From Gordionus sp. m RMFG-2023 (taxonomy: Eukaryota > Nematomorpha > Gordioida > Chordodea > Parachordodidae): DNA of 64,000 bases. Where the stretch lies: NCBI RefSeq assembly GCF_954871325.1, contig NC_088778.1:34546730-34610729 (forward strand), read 5' to 3'. The notes under the pieces were generated by a model. The model did not search any database. It saw only the letters and a program-made list of their open reading frames with translations, and was not told the DNA's origin. The position numbers and the translations under genes were made by a program. Of the stretch, positions 13,201 through 24,755 are shown in pieces (the first letter of the stretch is position 1; every line of letters begins with the position of its first letter).

Positions 13201-16200
13201 TATTTCAAGGATTAAAAGGAATTATGTATTATTTAGATGATGTTTTAATATCAGGTAGAACCGAATAATAACATAATTCTAGATTAGTTAAGGTGTTAAA
13301 TATAATATTAGAGAATGGTTTAAAAGCTAATATGAAGAAAAGCGTTTTCGGAGTAAGAGAAATAAAGTACTTAGGACATTTTATAAAAGTATAGACAAGA
13401 TAGTAACCATGAGCGCCAAATAATAAGTCTGAATTACAGTCGTTTTTAGGAGCTACAAATTATTACCATCGTTTTATTCAAGATTTTGCTGAAATTGCTA
13501 CACCATTATATAGTCTATTAAAGAAAAATAAAAGGTTTGAGTGGGGAGCATCACAGGAAGAAAGTTTTAAAAAATTGAAAATAAAGTTGGTAGAGAAACC
13601 TATGTTGAATTGCTTTAATGAAGAATTAGATATTGTTTTAGCAGTGGATGAATCTAATGAAGGTATAGGAGGAGCTTTATCACAAATAGTTGATAATATA
13701 GAAAGGCCGATTTTATTTGTGTCAAGACACTTTAAAAAGGCTGAACGAAATTATTCAACTATAGAAAGGGAAGCAGTCAAGTTTGGTTTAACCAAATGTA
13801 GAGAGTATTTGTTAGGCCGAAGATTTTTGTTATATACGGATCACAAACCTCTGGTAGGGCTTTTTAAAAGAGATAATAAGGAGTTGATTATGTCACCAAG
13901 GTTACAGAAATGGCTTATGTTGTTAGGGAATTTTAATTTCGAAATAAGATTCAGAGCGGGTAAACAAAATTGTTTACCAGATATATTATCAAGATTGTGT
14001 GATAAGGACTTGTAAGACAAGGATATAGAGCCAATAATAAATAGTTTAGAATTTAGTGAAGAAGAGGAACTAAATAGTAATGTGAAAAGAGTTTTAAAGG
14101 TAGACACAAGAGAAAGGCCGATAACTTAGAAGCAGGCTGAAGAATTAATGAGAATTAGAGACTGTTTGAAGGGAGATAAAGAATGGGAAGGTAGATACCA
14201 GGCCTTTAAAAACAGTAGAAGTGAATTGAATATAGAAGACAATTGTTTAATGAGAGGATATCGTTTAGTGATACCAAGTAGGTTAAGGAAAGACATGTTA
14301 GCAGCCGTACATACAGGACATCAGGGCATAGAAAGAATGAAGAATAAGGCAAGGGAATACATTTGGTGGCCCAGAATGAATAATGAAATTGAAGAATTAG
14401 CTAAGAGTTGTGAAACATGTAAAAAGTGTGCGAATGTACCTGCAAAAGTTAGGGGAAGACAGATGTACCATGTGAAAGAATACACGTAGATTTTTTAGAA
14501 TATGAAAGGAAGAAGTATATTATAATGGTAGATGCGGGTTCAAAATGGATAGATTGTCAACAGGTATCTGATCTAAGGTATAAGACTTCGTAAGTAAATA
14601 TGGATTAATGAAGACCTTTATATCAGATAGTGGTCCAGCATTTATAAGCAGAGAATTTAGCAAATTTTGTGATAGATGGAAAATTAAGCATTTATTAACC
14701 CCACCACATTACCCAAGAAGTAATGGACAAGCGGAGAGAATGGTAGCTATAGTTAAGAGTTGGTTAAAAAAGGAAAAATATGGAGGAGGAAAATGGTGGT
14801 TATTACTATTAGCGTACAACAATACCAAGAGAAGCTTAGGATACTCACCAGCAGAGATATTTTTAGGTAGAAAAACTAGAACTGAATTAAATTTTCTGAA
14901 AGAAAGAATAGAACAGAAAGAAGTTATAATTAATGATAGATTTAAAATCGGAAGCCTAATATGGATACTACTTTTTGATGGCCCAGTTAAATGGGGGAAA
15001 GGTATAGTGAAGAAGAATATAGGAAGAAAGAAGGTTGAGGTAGAAATTGAAGGAAGAGTAGGATTAGTTTCGAGGCATATTAAACAATTAAGACCTAGGT
15101 GTATAGGTTAGGAATATAAGACGGTGTGAATCTTAAATTGCTTTGATTTGGGAATGCTGATAGACATAATTGATTTGTTTTTTAACAAGTCTGCGAGAGT
15201 TATGAGAATCATGATGTTGGGAATGATGATAGACATAATTGATTTGTTTTTCTTAACAAGTCTGCGAGAGTTATGAGAATCATGATGTTGGGAATAATGA
15301 TAGACTTAACTGATTTGTTTTTTGTAACTTATGATAATCATAATGTTGACGTATGATGTACACAATTAGTGTAATAGGTCGGCTGAAGGGATGAAATATT
15401 TGATATTACATCTGACATAAGGTAAGAGAGAATGAGAGAGGTGCTTGAATTAAAATTATCAACATTAGAAAAATTATTATTATTATAAAATTTATCATTA
15501 AAATATTTATTCTTACTTGAATTAAAATTATCAACATTAGAAAAATTATTATTATTACAAAATTTATCATTAAAATTAAAATATTTATTCTTACTTGAAC
15601 TAAAATTATCAACATTAGAAAAAATATTATTATTACAAAATTTATCATTAAAATTAAAATATCTCTCTCTTAGTCATTTATTGCAATTTTCTTGTGTGTG
15701 TCCCTCTTGTCCACAATATTGCACCTTATAATCAAATTGTTTACTCTGCATCTTATATTCACATGGCCATTCTTGCCACACCTCGCGCATCTTAGATTCT
15801 TCGTTAACTCACATTGGCGCGACATGTGGCCCGGCTGACCACAACTTTAGCAAATTATCTGCCTGTAATTATCCGTTCGTCTGAAGTTGTCTATATTTCC
15901 TTTCTTATCTTCCTCTCTAAATATATTCTTAATATTTTCTAACTCTTTACTCTCTATCTTAACGCAAGTCGTATTTCTTCCTATAATTAAACCTAATATA
16001 AAAGCCAAAACCATAACCACCAAAATTATTGACATTATATTTTCTACTAAAAGATTCCTTAAAATCATTTGACTAATGTACATTATAATGATATATTAAA
16101 ACCTTATTAAGAAATAATTAATCTAACTAATATTATTATACATACACAACAAGAATATGACATTAAATACAAAATCTTTTACTTTAAATACGATGGTATA

Positions 16201-19200
16201 ACCAAATTTGACTTTTCTTCATATTTCTTTTAGCTATAATTGTATTGTATTTATTAGACTGAAGATCTGAGGTCCCTGAGTACGTTTACTTCGGACCAGT
16301 GTTGGATTTCGAGGTTTTTGGTATGAATAGAAAGATAAATATTAATGTCTTAAATATAAATGAATACTTTAGTAATCCAATTTTAGTAATCCAAACTATG
16401 TAGTTCCAAATTTATTAAATAAGACAAAAAAAAATTAATTATTTTCGATTCACAAATTTCGGGTTTATATATGTTAACAGATTAAATATTCACAAACAAA
16501 AAAAAAATTAATATTCAAAAAAAATTTTATATGCAAAATTAAAATTAACAATAATATTCTCAGTACATTCAAGTTCGTTAACGATAATTTTAATATTAGT
16601 CTCAAATAAAAAATTCTTTTTTTTCATAACTTTAACAACTACTATATTATGTTGCTTTAATCAGATTTTCCTTCATCCCCACCCCACCCACCCTTCCATG
16701 AGACCTAATAATAATAATTAAACTTCATATTATCCATGTGTAAACTAAATTTATCTAAGTAAATGCCCAAATCAAATATTTTTTGGGGGTTTTTTTTTAA
16801 AACTTTATATAAATAGAAGATAAAAAAAAACATATATATAGAATTTAGTATTTCAGGACTTATTTTGTTACGAATAATGTCTTGAGATATCAAATCAATT
16901 AATAAAGAGAACTTTAACGAATTCATTCAGATATCAGTTTAATTAAATAAGATTTTTAAAAAAACATATAAAACGTTTTATTTGCTAGAAATTCGTCAAG
17001 TTATTAATCAATTACTGTATAAAAAAAGACAAACTATATAATTTTTAAAATCGACAAATTTAATTATTTCAGATAGTGCTTATGACTTAAAAGTGGTTCT
17101 ATCAAGTCAATTTTTAAGGTTAAGATTTCTGCCAAAATAATTTTTATGCAAAGCTTTTAAATTTCGTTAATATATGTCAAAACATTTCTGTCATCTACCA
17201 GCCCCAATTGTGGTTTGGGTCAAGCTTTTAGCCTAAAATATAAAATTGAATTAAGCCTCTAAGGCTGAGTTTCAACACTTGAAAGAATTGATTGGAATAT
17301 TTCTGTTTAAAAACTTGGCTACGCTCTTTTACAGTTTGACTGAAGTTTTGGTAGTTTAACAACACTACTCGCGAGTAAATATTTATTTTATATTTTTTTT
17401 GGCTAAAATGTAGGAGGATTAACACATTTTTAATGTACAGAGCTCCTTAAGCAGATAAGCGAACAGATTTAGGGTACATCTTAGATATTTATTCTTAGAA
17501 ACAAATTATAATTAATGATCACAAGGAACTTTATATATATTTTTAAAAAAATTCTGCCATACATGTATATATATATATTTGTGTGTATTTATTATAGATA
17601 ACAGTTCATGTCCCGACAATATGTTTTGCAAAGAAGATAGAATATGCACTTGCAAGGGTTGGAAATATGGACCTAAATGTGATCAAGGTTTTTTTTCCCC
17701 CCATAAAAATTATGATATTTTTTAATTGTAATTCTTTAAACTTTCGACATATTTATTTTACTTAGAGTCAACTTGTAACAGCAATAATACGATTTCGCCC
17801 TTTTCCTCAGGTGGTTGTCGATGTAAATTGGGTTATTATGGCCAAAATTGTGATTTCGGTATATATTTCCTATATATTTTTTTATTATAAGGAGAGTTTT
17901 AAGAAAATCTTGATTTAGAATAAGGAGGCCTCTGTATTGGTTCATTTCATTTTTTAAGACTTATTTCTGTAGCAAACAAGGGCTATTTGGGAACGCCATA
18001 TTATATGGTTTCCTTCAAGTCTTGTAAACAATTTAAATAAATATTATTTTAATATATATCATATTCGGTATTACAAAGCAAAACATAGATTAGAAATATA
18101 ATTGGACTCTTTCCTTTTCACGTATCCCTGAGTTGTTAGTGCCTGGATACTATATCCATAAAAATGTGGTATCTGTATCTGGATACTATTTTTAATGTTT
18201 TTATATCTGTTTTTTAAAATATTTTTAAAGAGATACATTTTAATATACTTTTATAATTTAACAACGCATTTTTATATAATATTAAAAATAAAAAAAAATA
18301 TTTCAAATGACAAAATTCATTTTATTATGAGGAAAATAAAAATTTTAAATAAAATTATATTTAAAACTTATATAATAAATTTATATAATATATAAAATAT
18401 TAAAACTTTTACATAAAATATTTAAAAAATTTTTATAATAAAATATTAAAAACTATTAAATTTTTTCTTCTTATCCATTTAAATCTATAGGTAGTTCCAG
18501 ATTGTGAAGAATATTTTTTTTATCATGGAAATGTCATAATGAACCCACCAATTAATTGATTAATTATTATAAATTAATTAAAATATTTTTTTAAATTTTA
18601 TAGATATTCCTAGTTAAACTAACTACATTTTAATCAACTATAAAACAGCATAGCCATATTTTTTAACCTAAAATATTAGAATCTATCTTCAAGTTGGGAC
18701 TCAAAACTTAGAAGCTTAATTTAATTTTTTAGGCTAAAAGCTTGACTAGGCAACAGTAGATATGGTTAAAGTTAGGTAATTTAACAACACTAGATATTCC
18801 TCTGACTTTTAATGAATAAATCATAAGTATAAATGTAAAAAAATTTTTTTAAAAATAAATGCTCGTGAGAATTTGTTCGATAAGAACGATGTTAAATAGG
18901 GGTAATTGACATGTTTTTTTACTATTATTTTATATGGTGTTCGAATTGAATGAGAACTAAATATAAAAATATATATTTACATTTATTGTGCTCTCATGAT
19001 AAGAGCTTTCTGTTAGAGAACAACATCAAACACTGTATATAAGTATGAAAAAAAATTATACTATATACATATACAATACACATATATATATGATTAATAG
19101 TGTCTCTATTTAGATATTCTTTCAAATGATGTATCTGTATCTAGATCCATTTTTTTTTTGAAAATAGTATCTTTTAACAACACTGATAGTATCATTAGAT

Positions 19201-19793
19201 TTTTTGTTTTACGTATTAAAAAATTAATAAATTTATATTTCGAATTTTATCAAAAGAATGTCGAACTGATTGTATAAATTCTTATTGGCACAATTTATGC
19301 AAGGGGGCTGGTGAATGCTGGTGTTTAGATGGCTATTATGGATTGAAATGCGAAAACAGTTTAAACAATAAATTTAATATTTTATTATTTGAAGGTTTTT
19401 GATAAAACGTGAAAACAATTTTTGATATTAAGCCCCTTTTAAATACTGTATTGACGACATGTTATTATTTACGGGCATACTAGTAGAATGTGTTTTAAAA
19501 AAAAATGATTAAAGTAAATTCATCTCTATAGATACAGAGGGAAACCTCAACCCCTAAGGTTTACCTACTTTTTTTGATAATGAAAGATCTAGTCAGGAGG
19601 TATATTGAAAAAATAAATTAGTTTTAAAGGAATCTAAACCTTAGAATAAAATCTAGACAATCCCTCTCACTTTCCATATATAGTATTTACTAAATTCAGC
19701 AAAAATAGAAATGTATCTTATATATGTTTTTTAAATATAGAGTGTAACTGTACTAACTGTAATGAGAATGGAACATGTCTTAGACGGGAGTAA
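10169..19793 (+). CDS. Multi-exon EGF-repeat protein (partial gene; one module per exon)
   Basis: At least eight exons on the + strand encode cysteine-rich EGF or laminin-EGF-like modules; most end in the Y/W-G-x-x-C motif. Seven have lengths divisible by three (69, 96, 93, 87, 90, 93 and 102 nt), begin with two codon bases and end with one. They are therefore symmetric phase 1-1 modules that can be added or lost without shifting frame. Such arrays occur in extracellular or membrane adhesion and scavenger-type proteins. No signal peptide, membrane segment or other domain was found, so the family (MEGF, tenascin-like or other) stays open. The intron between 11921 and 17598 carries a fossil LTR element. 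Exons are listed separately. Confidence 0.75.
10519..10614 (+). CDS. EGF gene, exon b (complete EGF module)
   Basis: Acceptor CTAAG|AT, donor AATA|GTAAAT. The module reads CPCNQNGS..NCSFFGDCRC..GYWGYSCEN: six cysteines with the typical CxC and W-G-x-x-C ending. Phase 1-1. It uses the pattern C..C......C....C.C........C seen in laminin-type and tandem EGF arrays. Confidence 0.85.
10625..10745. repeat. Short GC-richer repeat, copy 1 (also at about 24756)
   Basis: Starts AGTAGAGGTCTGCAATGG and continues with blocks of AAAAAGCCCGCCC and ACCCGCCCGCTCA. A related copy is at 24756-24905 (AGTAGAAGTCTGCATTGGG...). It lies in the intron between two EGF exons and is probably a MITE remnant; termini not determined. 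Confidence 0.5.
10883..10975 (+). CDS. EGF gene, exon c (complete EGF module)
   Basis: Acceptor AAAAG|AT, donor AAAA|GTAAAA. Encodes CSNDCRLKKCNQITGMCTC followed by a FKYGRHCDK ending. It has six cysteines in EGF spacing with CxC and Y-G-x-x-C. The longer open frame around it (10741-11019) simply reads through the introns on either side. Confidence 0.85.
11160..11215 (+). pseudogene. Possible decayed EGF exon
   Basis: The stretch around 11170-11210 reads NNYYGSCSDS and then stops, like the tail of an EGF module that has lost its first half. It sits between two intact exons. It may be an exon relic or chance. Confidence 0.25.
11835..11921 (+). CDS. EGF gene, exon d (atypical EGF module)
   Basis: Acceptor CATAAG|AT, donor CTAA|GTATTT. 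Reads CACDPNVYSGCSRRGGCLCK then TNPDNAPL. Five cysteines are present, but the final Y/W-G-x-x-C of the module is missing, replaced by a Pro/Asn-rich tail. Phase 1-1 is kept (87 nt). The nearby LTR element starts only 73 bp downstream. Either a degenerate module or a linker. Confidence 0.6.
   Translation: MARAILTYILDVVVEVDVCAKLTLITRL
11995..12126 (+). repeat. 5' LTR of the fossil element
   Basis: A 132-bp repeat that starts TGTTAG and ends ...GATTCACA, so it has the TG...CA outline. It matches 16300-16454 along nearly its whole length. Confidence 0.75.
12140..15111 (+). pseudogene. Broken pol of the Gypsy-type element
   Basis: Recognisable parts in order: an aspartic protease with DTGAE; reverse transcriptase (12700-13500) with an LPFGLK-like motif and YYLDD box; RNase H (about 13575-14015) with a YSTIEREA and YTDHKPL pattern; and integrase (about 14148-15111) with HTGH...C..C zinc region and a SNGQAER core motif. 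Treated as a fossil; the reading frame is broken in several places. Confidence 0.85.
15128..15665. repeat. Two tandem-repeat blocks inside the fossil element
   Basis: 15128-15350 holds about three copies of a unit with GATAGACATAATTGATTTG and GAGAATCATGATGTTGGG. 15440-15660 holds three copies of a roughly 75-bp unit with AAAATTATCAACATTAG. They lie between the integrase end and the gag-like segment. Confidence 0.75.
15680..16083 (-). pseudogene. Gag-like zinc-knuckle segment on the opposite strand
   Basis: Read on the minus strand, this stretch encodes CCHC-type zinc knuckles (CGQPGHMSRQC, CARCGKNGHVNIRC, and a third ending CGQEGHTQENC) preceded by a hydrophobic then charged segment. Zinc knuckles are typical of retroelement nucleocapsid. 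Pol is on the + strand, so this part lies inverted within the element's boundaries. It is broken and treated as a fossil. Confidence 0.6.
16300..16454 (+). repeat. 3' LTR of the fossil element
   Basis: Starts TGTTGGATTTCGAGG and ends GATTCACA. About 155 bp, differing from the 5' copy mainly by small insertions. Confidence 0.75.
16455..17597. other. Intron sequence of the EGF gene, no feature seen
   Basis: AT-rich sequence with polyA/T runs and one C-rich patch near 16675-16700. No repeat or coding signal recognised. Confidence 0.4.
17598..17687 (+). CDS. EGF gene, exon e (complete EGF module)
   Basis: Acceptor ATTATAG|AT, donor CAAG|GTTTTT. Reads NSSCPDNMFCKEDRICTC then KGWKYGPKCDQ, with the CxC and Y-G-x-x-C signature and phase 1-1. 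Confidence 0.85.
17766..17858 (+). CDS. EGF gene, exon f (EGF module)
   Basis: Acceptor ACTTAG|AG, donor TTCG|GTATAT. Reads STCNSNNT..SGGCRCKLGYYGQNCDF; four cysteines are visible, with C-R-C and Y-Y-G-x-x-C. The intron to the preceding exon is only 78 bp. Phase 1-1. Confidence 0.8.
19257..19358 (+). CDS. EGF gene, exon g (complete EGF module)
   Basis: Acceptor AAAAG|AA, donor AACA|GTTTAA. Reads ECRTDCINSYWHNLCKGAGE followed by CWCLDGYYGLKCEN; six cysteines. It resembles exon b (CLDGY-x-G-x-x-CEN), so the two modules probably arose by duplication. Phase 1-1. Confidence 0.85.
19741..19793 (+). CDS. EGF gene, exon h (possible last recognisable exon)
   Basis: Acceptor ATATAG|AG, reading ECNCTNCNENGTCLRRE and then TAA. 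Alternatively GA|GTAAAT is a donor and the gene continues. Either way the module is truncated. I saw no further EGF exon downstream in this window. Confidence 0.5.
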
Positions 19794-21689
19794 ATATTTA
19801 TATATTTAATATAGGGATAATATTTACTAAATTTTTAAAAGACATTTCTTTAAAAAATTTTAGCGAAATTTTTTAAAAACTCAGACGCTTAGAATTAGTA
19901 TAATTTTAAATGAACACTATTTTTTGCATTTTATCCTTATGTTGAAAATTATAAATCAACTTGATCGACGAAATAGAGATGAGAATTCAGCTATTATTAT
20001 CGAGTAAGCCTAGAAAATAGATTATTTAAGGTAGGGTCTTCAAGGTTGAGATAGATTTGTATAAAATATATTATCGATCTACTATTTTTAATATAGACGT
20101 ATCCGGAGATTTTACTAAGGGTTAGGGAGGGGGGATATAGGGGGAAATGTTTTATTAGCTTTACAATGGTATTTACGAGAACATAGCAATTGGTTCGCAC
20201 TTGACCTTGTAACAAAATGGGTAATTCATAATTATATATTTTATATTTATTGTATTTAGTCTATAGATTGAACGAAGAAACCAACACGAAAAATCATACA
20301 AAATATTTTGGGGAATTTTACATTTTTTTTTCTTTGAATCTATAAAAAGATTTTTTTAAAAAAATCAATATATATATATTATATATTATAAATTGTTTAA
20401 TCAACTTTTATTCATGATTTATATTTTAAGTGATTTGTTTAATTAAAAAGAAAAAATAAGTTGAAATTCTTATAAACCTTTTAAGTAATCATGGTATTTT
20501 GAATGGGAAATCGATATTTAAGGAATTATAGTTAATTATATTGGGATATGTTCTAACACATTAAAATATACAATATAATTTTTTTTTGCAAGACAGAACC
20601 TACTATAGGCACCTCCTCAGCAGATTTTTTAATATCTAATAAACCAATAAAAAAAAAATATTGTTATATTATAGTTAAAATCCCGCCAAAATGGCGATAT
20701 GGCAAGTTTAACTAATTTGTTTCCTATTATTCGATTTTATCATTTCCTCTTGGAATCTCGAGTAATAAAATCGAAAAATTTAGATGGTAATTTGAAGTTA
20801 TTTATATTATTGTAGAAGTCATATTATTTTTAATGGTTAATAATTATCGAGTGTTTTTGAAAAAAATACAAATAATCATTGATTTAAATATTTTAAAAAA
20901 ATCTTCGTAAAATTATTATTGTTATAATTCGAAGCAGAGTTTTCTGAGATATTTCATAAATCTTATCTATCCTAAAATAAAAAATTATATCAATATCGGA
21001 GACAGGGATTTGGCAAACTACTTTATTAAAAAAATTATCCATAACCTCAAAACCTTTTAATGCATTGGGAAGCAATGGTATCAATAGATACCTATAACTA
21101 AAACTAATATGGGGAATTATCATAAATATATCAACATTTATTACAAAATTTTTAATTTTTTTTTCCAAAAAAGTCCCAACATTGTGGTAAAATCAAACTA
21201 ACTTGTGTTTCCAAAATATTGAACTTGGGGGGCCTTATAATATATAAAAATCCCATATATGGAATAAATTTTAAATATTTAATTGTTTAAATGAAATTAT
21301 AAAGTGTATAGAATAAAGCTTATATCCAAAATGTAAAATAAAATTGAAATATGTTTTTTTTATAATTTTATAATTTGTAGTCTCATAAAATTTGTTTAGT
21401 TAATCAAAATAACTTAAGACAAAACATAAATTTAATTTTATGATGTATTTCAAGGTACCCTATGGTTATTCATGAATAAAAGAATAAATGCTTAAAAAAA
21501 CTTTCTTCAAATTATGAAAGGGTTTAAACATATTTGGCGTCAAAATTTAATTTTACAGAAAAAAATTGGTAAGACAATTTTTACACTTTAAATCAGTTAT
21601 TGATTCGTGTGTTTTTTTTTAAAATTAAATCCAAAATGTAATTTTGACAGAAATCTATTCCAATATGCGTTGAATAGTAACCCTAGACT
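19794..21689. other. No gene supported
   Basis: AT-rich, with polyT/polyA runs. Open frames on the minus strand (19997-20215, 20893-21168) have no recognisable domain and AT-driven composition. Confidence 0.35.
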
Positions 21690-22060
21690 TTCAGTCAAAC
21701 CATATAAAAATTAGCTTTTAAAAATATTTTTACACCCCCACCCCCTCTACTCCCACCTTTCAGACCAAGTCATACCCATCAAGACCAAGAAAAAAGACTT
21801 TTATTCAAACCATATTAAAATTAGCTTTTATTTGATACCCATATCAAAAAAAATTAATTTTTTACACCCCTCCTCCAATTCATACACACCCCCCCCCCCC
21901 CTCCAATCCTAGATCAAGTCATACGCATTCAGACCAAGAATGAAGACTTTCAGTCAAATTATATTAAAATTAGCTTTTATTTGATACCAGTATCGATATT
22001 TTGTGTTGATAAAAATATTTCTGACCCCCTAAGACCTAGACCCGCCCATTATGGGGGAGA
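21690..22060. repeat. Three tandem copies of a roughly 130-140 bp unit with C-rich tracts
   Basis: Words such as AGACTTT(C/T)A(G/T)TCAAA, ATTAGCTTTTA, TTTGATACC and ACCAAG recur three times, separated by C-rich patches (CACCCCCACCCCC, runs of C near 21890). A short satellite-like array. Confidence 0.7.
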
Positions 22061-22113
22061 GATTGACTTCCAGAATAGATCTTTTGATTAGCTATCGATT
22101 GATACCCTATATT

Positions 22114-22529
22114 CAGTGGCGTAGCTACGGGGGTGGTTTTCGGGTTTGGACCCCTTCCAGAGCAAAAATTTATTTTTAGATTATACGTTCAAAAGACTTA
22201 TAAGTGGTGACTTTATATCAAATAAATATCAATAATATTTATATTTTTCTGGTTTTGATGTTTGTGGAAGGATATTATATTACTATTGAAATTATTCTGG
22301 ATAGTATTATTATAAAGTTATTGAGAATAATCTACTAAATTATAAAACAAATTATTGATGCATTTAAAAATATATTTATTATATATTATCGAAGATATGG
22401 TTATGATTTGTAAGATAAACCCGGCCGAAGGCCGGGCAAAAGGGCTGAAGAGGGGGTCTGGGGGGCGAAGTCCCCCAGACTTTTATATGTATGGACCCCA
22501 TCTAAGGAAAATTTCTAGCTACGCCACTG
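22114..22529. mobile_element. hAT-type MITE with TIR CAGTGGCGTAGCTA
   Basis: The 416-bp element begins CAGTGGCGTAGCTA and ends with its inverse, TAGCTACGCCACTG. It is flanked by CCTATATT and GCTATATT, an 8-bp target duplication with one mismatch, as expected for hAT elements. It carries the hairpin CCCGGCCGAAGGCCGGGC and a second one around GGGGGGCGAAGTCCCCC. No transposase; non-autonomous. Confidence 0.85.
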
Positions 22530-22859
22530 GCTATATTAGATATTGCTAATTTCATAAGGCCTAAAAAAACAACATTGAAAATTAATGAATAACAATAAAA
22601 TTAAAAAACGAAATGAAACGCGCGAAAAACGATTTTTAAAATAAGATTCTTCTATATCATGGTTCAAACGTGATAATCCCGTATAGTTGTATATCCTTTA
22701 AAAAATTGAAATTTTAAAGGGATCCCTTTAAATCCCGTGAAGATCCCGAGTTATGATCGCTTTAAAAATTACGACATATCTATGCTGGAAAAAAAACGTA
22801 AAGAATTGTTAAAATAATGGACCTAAATTTATAAATTATTTTTAAAAATACAAAAGAAT

Positions 22860-23245
22860 TATCAAAAATGAGAAGAAGAAAAATAGAGAAAAAAATATAG
22901 TAAGAAAAATAAATTGAGAAAAGATACAAATAAAGTAAAGAAATGGCAAAAATTTAGAAATAAAATGAGAAGAAATGACAAAAATAAATAAAAATTTAAG
23001 AAAAATTTAAAAATTACGATTTTCCTATTTTGAATAGAAATTTTCCTTTTTTTGATTGACACTTTTCTTTTCCTTTTGACACTTTTCTTTTCCTTTTGAC
23101 ACTTTTCCTTTTTTGATTGAACCTTTTCCTTTTATAATTGACCCTTTTCCTTTTTTGATCGGACCTTGTCATTTTATGATTGAAACTTTTCCTTTTTTGA
23201 TTGGGACTTTTCCATTTTCGAATGGGAAACTCTGTAAATGTCAAT
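22860..23245. repeat. Purine-rich stretch followed by short tandem repeats
   Basis: 22860-23000 is A/G-rich without clear units. From about 23038 to 23245, degenerate units of about 30 bp repeat around the word CCTTTTTTGATTGA / CTTTTCCTTTT. Frames through it on the minus strand are Lys/Arg-rich by-products. Confidence 0.65.
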
Positions 23246-23689
23246 TATAAATAGACATATACAAACATATCAGTTGTCTCTTAAACAATTTTTATTTTAT
23301 ATATTTTTATGTTGAAGTGAAAAAAAACAAATTTACTCTCGTGAGATAATAGCAACACAAAAAAATATGTAAAATATTTATATAGAGATTTATTGATTGA
23401 AAACACATAATGGGTGATCTTTTAACGTCTCTTCTGCCTCAATCTTCTGAGAGTGGTCACGCCGCGGTTGCCTTGGTGTCGTAGTTCTTACTATTGGAGG
23501 CTTCGTTGTTATTGGATTTCTATTTCCTTCCAAATATAAAATTTTAGAATTTTGAAATAAATTCTTCCAACATTTTTTGAATTAGCCCAAAATTTTAGGC
23601 AAAATTTCTTTACATAAAAAAATTTGGAATTTTAGAACAAATTTGAACAAAATCCTGCTTGAGAATTCTCGAAAAAATTCTCATTTATT

Positions 23690-24165
23690 TTAAAAATATC
23701 TACATTAGAAAAATTAAGACTTAAAATAAATCTTCATTTAAATCTTCTATCTTCATTTAAAATAATCGACACAAATATTATCATTTCATTTTAAAAAAAT
23801 CTTCTATTAAAAATTTTTTTAAAAAAAATCTTCATTTAAATATTCTATCTTCATTTAAAAAAATCTCCATGAAAAAAAAATCTAAATAAAAATTTTTATT
23901 TAAAAAAATCTTCATTTTAAAAAAATCTACAATTAAAAATTTTTTTAAAAAATCTTCATTTAAATATTCTATCTTCATTTAAAAAATCTTCATTAAAATA
24001 AAATCTATATAAAAATTTTTATTTAAAAAGATCTTCATTTTAAAAAAATCTTCATTTAAAAAAATCTTCATTAAAAAAAAATCTATATAAAAATTTTTAT
24101 TTAAAAAAATCTTCATTTAACTCTACAATGTTCATTTAAATAAAATCTTTAGATAATAAAATATT
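23690..24165. repeat. AT-rich tandem array of AAAAAATCTTCATTTAAA-like units
   Basis: The word AATCTTCATTTAAA recurs more than ten times with spacer variants such as ATATTCTATCTTCATTTAAA. Low-complexity satellite. Confidence 0.75.
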
Positions 24166-24755
24166 CTTTTTTAATATAAAAAAATGATGATAGTCGAATC
24201 AGCTGGCCATTCACCAAAAAGGAGATAGCAAATTTTGTCTAACCACCTCTCTAGCTGCCTTATAGTCGTAAAAAAAATATGTTAACCCTAAATTTTATAT
24301 TTGATTCATATATACTTCTTTTTTTTATTGTATTGATTTTATGAATGTTTAAAATTATTATAAAATAATTATATATTAAATTCATATGATGCCCTATCAC
24401 TATTCACTCTATAATGCCAATAAAAAATATCTAATTCTTATTAATTTAAATTCCTGATAGTTCAATCGTGGAGGCCATATCATAAAACTCATTTTGTTCC
24501 ATAAATTATTCAAGATACATAATATCTTGCGAGGCATTTCAGAAAGCCCATAATCAACGAATTATTTATTTATTAAAAATTTGACATTCACTCTTTTATT
24601 GCTTGACCCTGATGATCATTGAACTTAATATACATGACTCTCAAATTATTTTAACTTAGATTTAAAAAAACAACCAGATTGAACTTAGTATAGAACTGAA
24701 ACTGACTTGATTCCTTTCTTAAACAAATGCGCTGAAAATGTTAGCGGTTTGAAGT

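Larger units (their letters stand above)
11995..16454 (+). mobile_element. Fossil Gypsy-type LTR retrotransposon (broken)
   Basis: Related direct repeats beginning TGTT(A/G)GATTTCGAGG lie at both ends, with a pol-type interior on the + strand: retropepsin (DTGAE) near 12150, reverse transcriptase, RNase H, then integrase with HHCC finger and DDE core, ending near 15111. The domain order PR-RT-RH-IN is that of Metaviridae/Gypsy elements. The coding part is broken many times (of the order of ten). No clear target duplication was found. The two short LTRs remain similar apart from small indels, so the insertion is not very ancient. It sits in an intron of the EGF gene in the same orientation. 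Confidence 0.85.

Noticed and set aside
15406-15648. Ile/Leu-rich minus-strand frame that looks like repeated membrane segments
   Set aside because: It is a translation of the roughly 75-bp AT-rich tandem repeat inside the fossil LTR element.
22862-23244. Phe- and Lys/Arg-rich minus-strand frames
   Set aside because: By-products of a short tandem repeat and purine-rich DNA.
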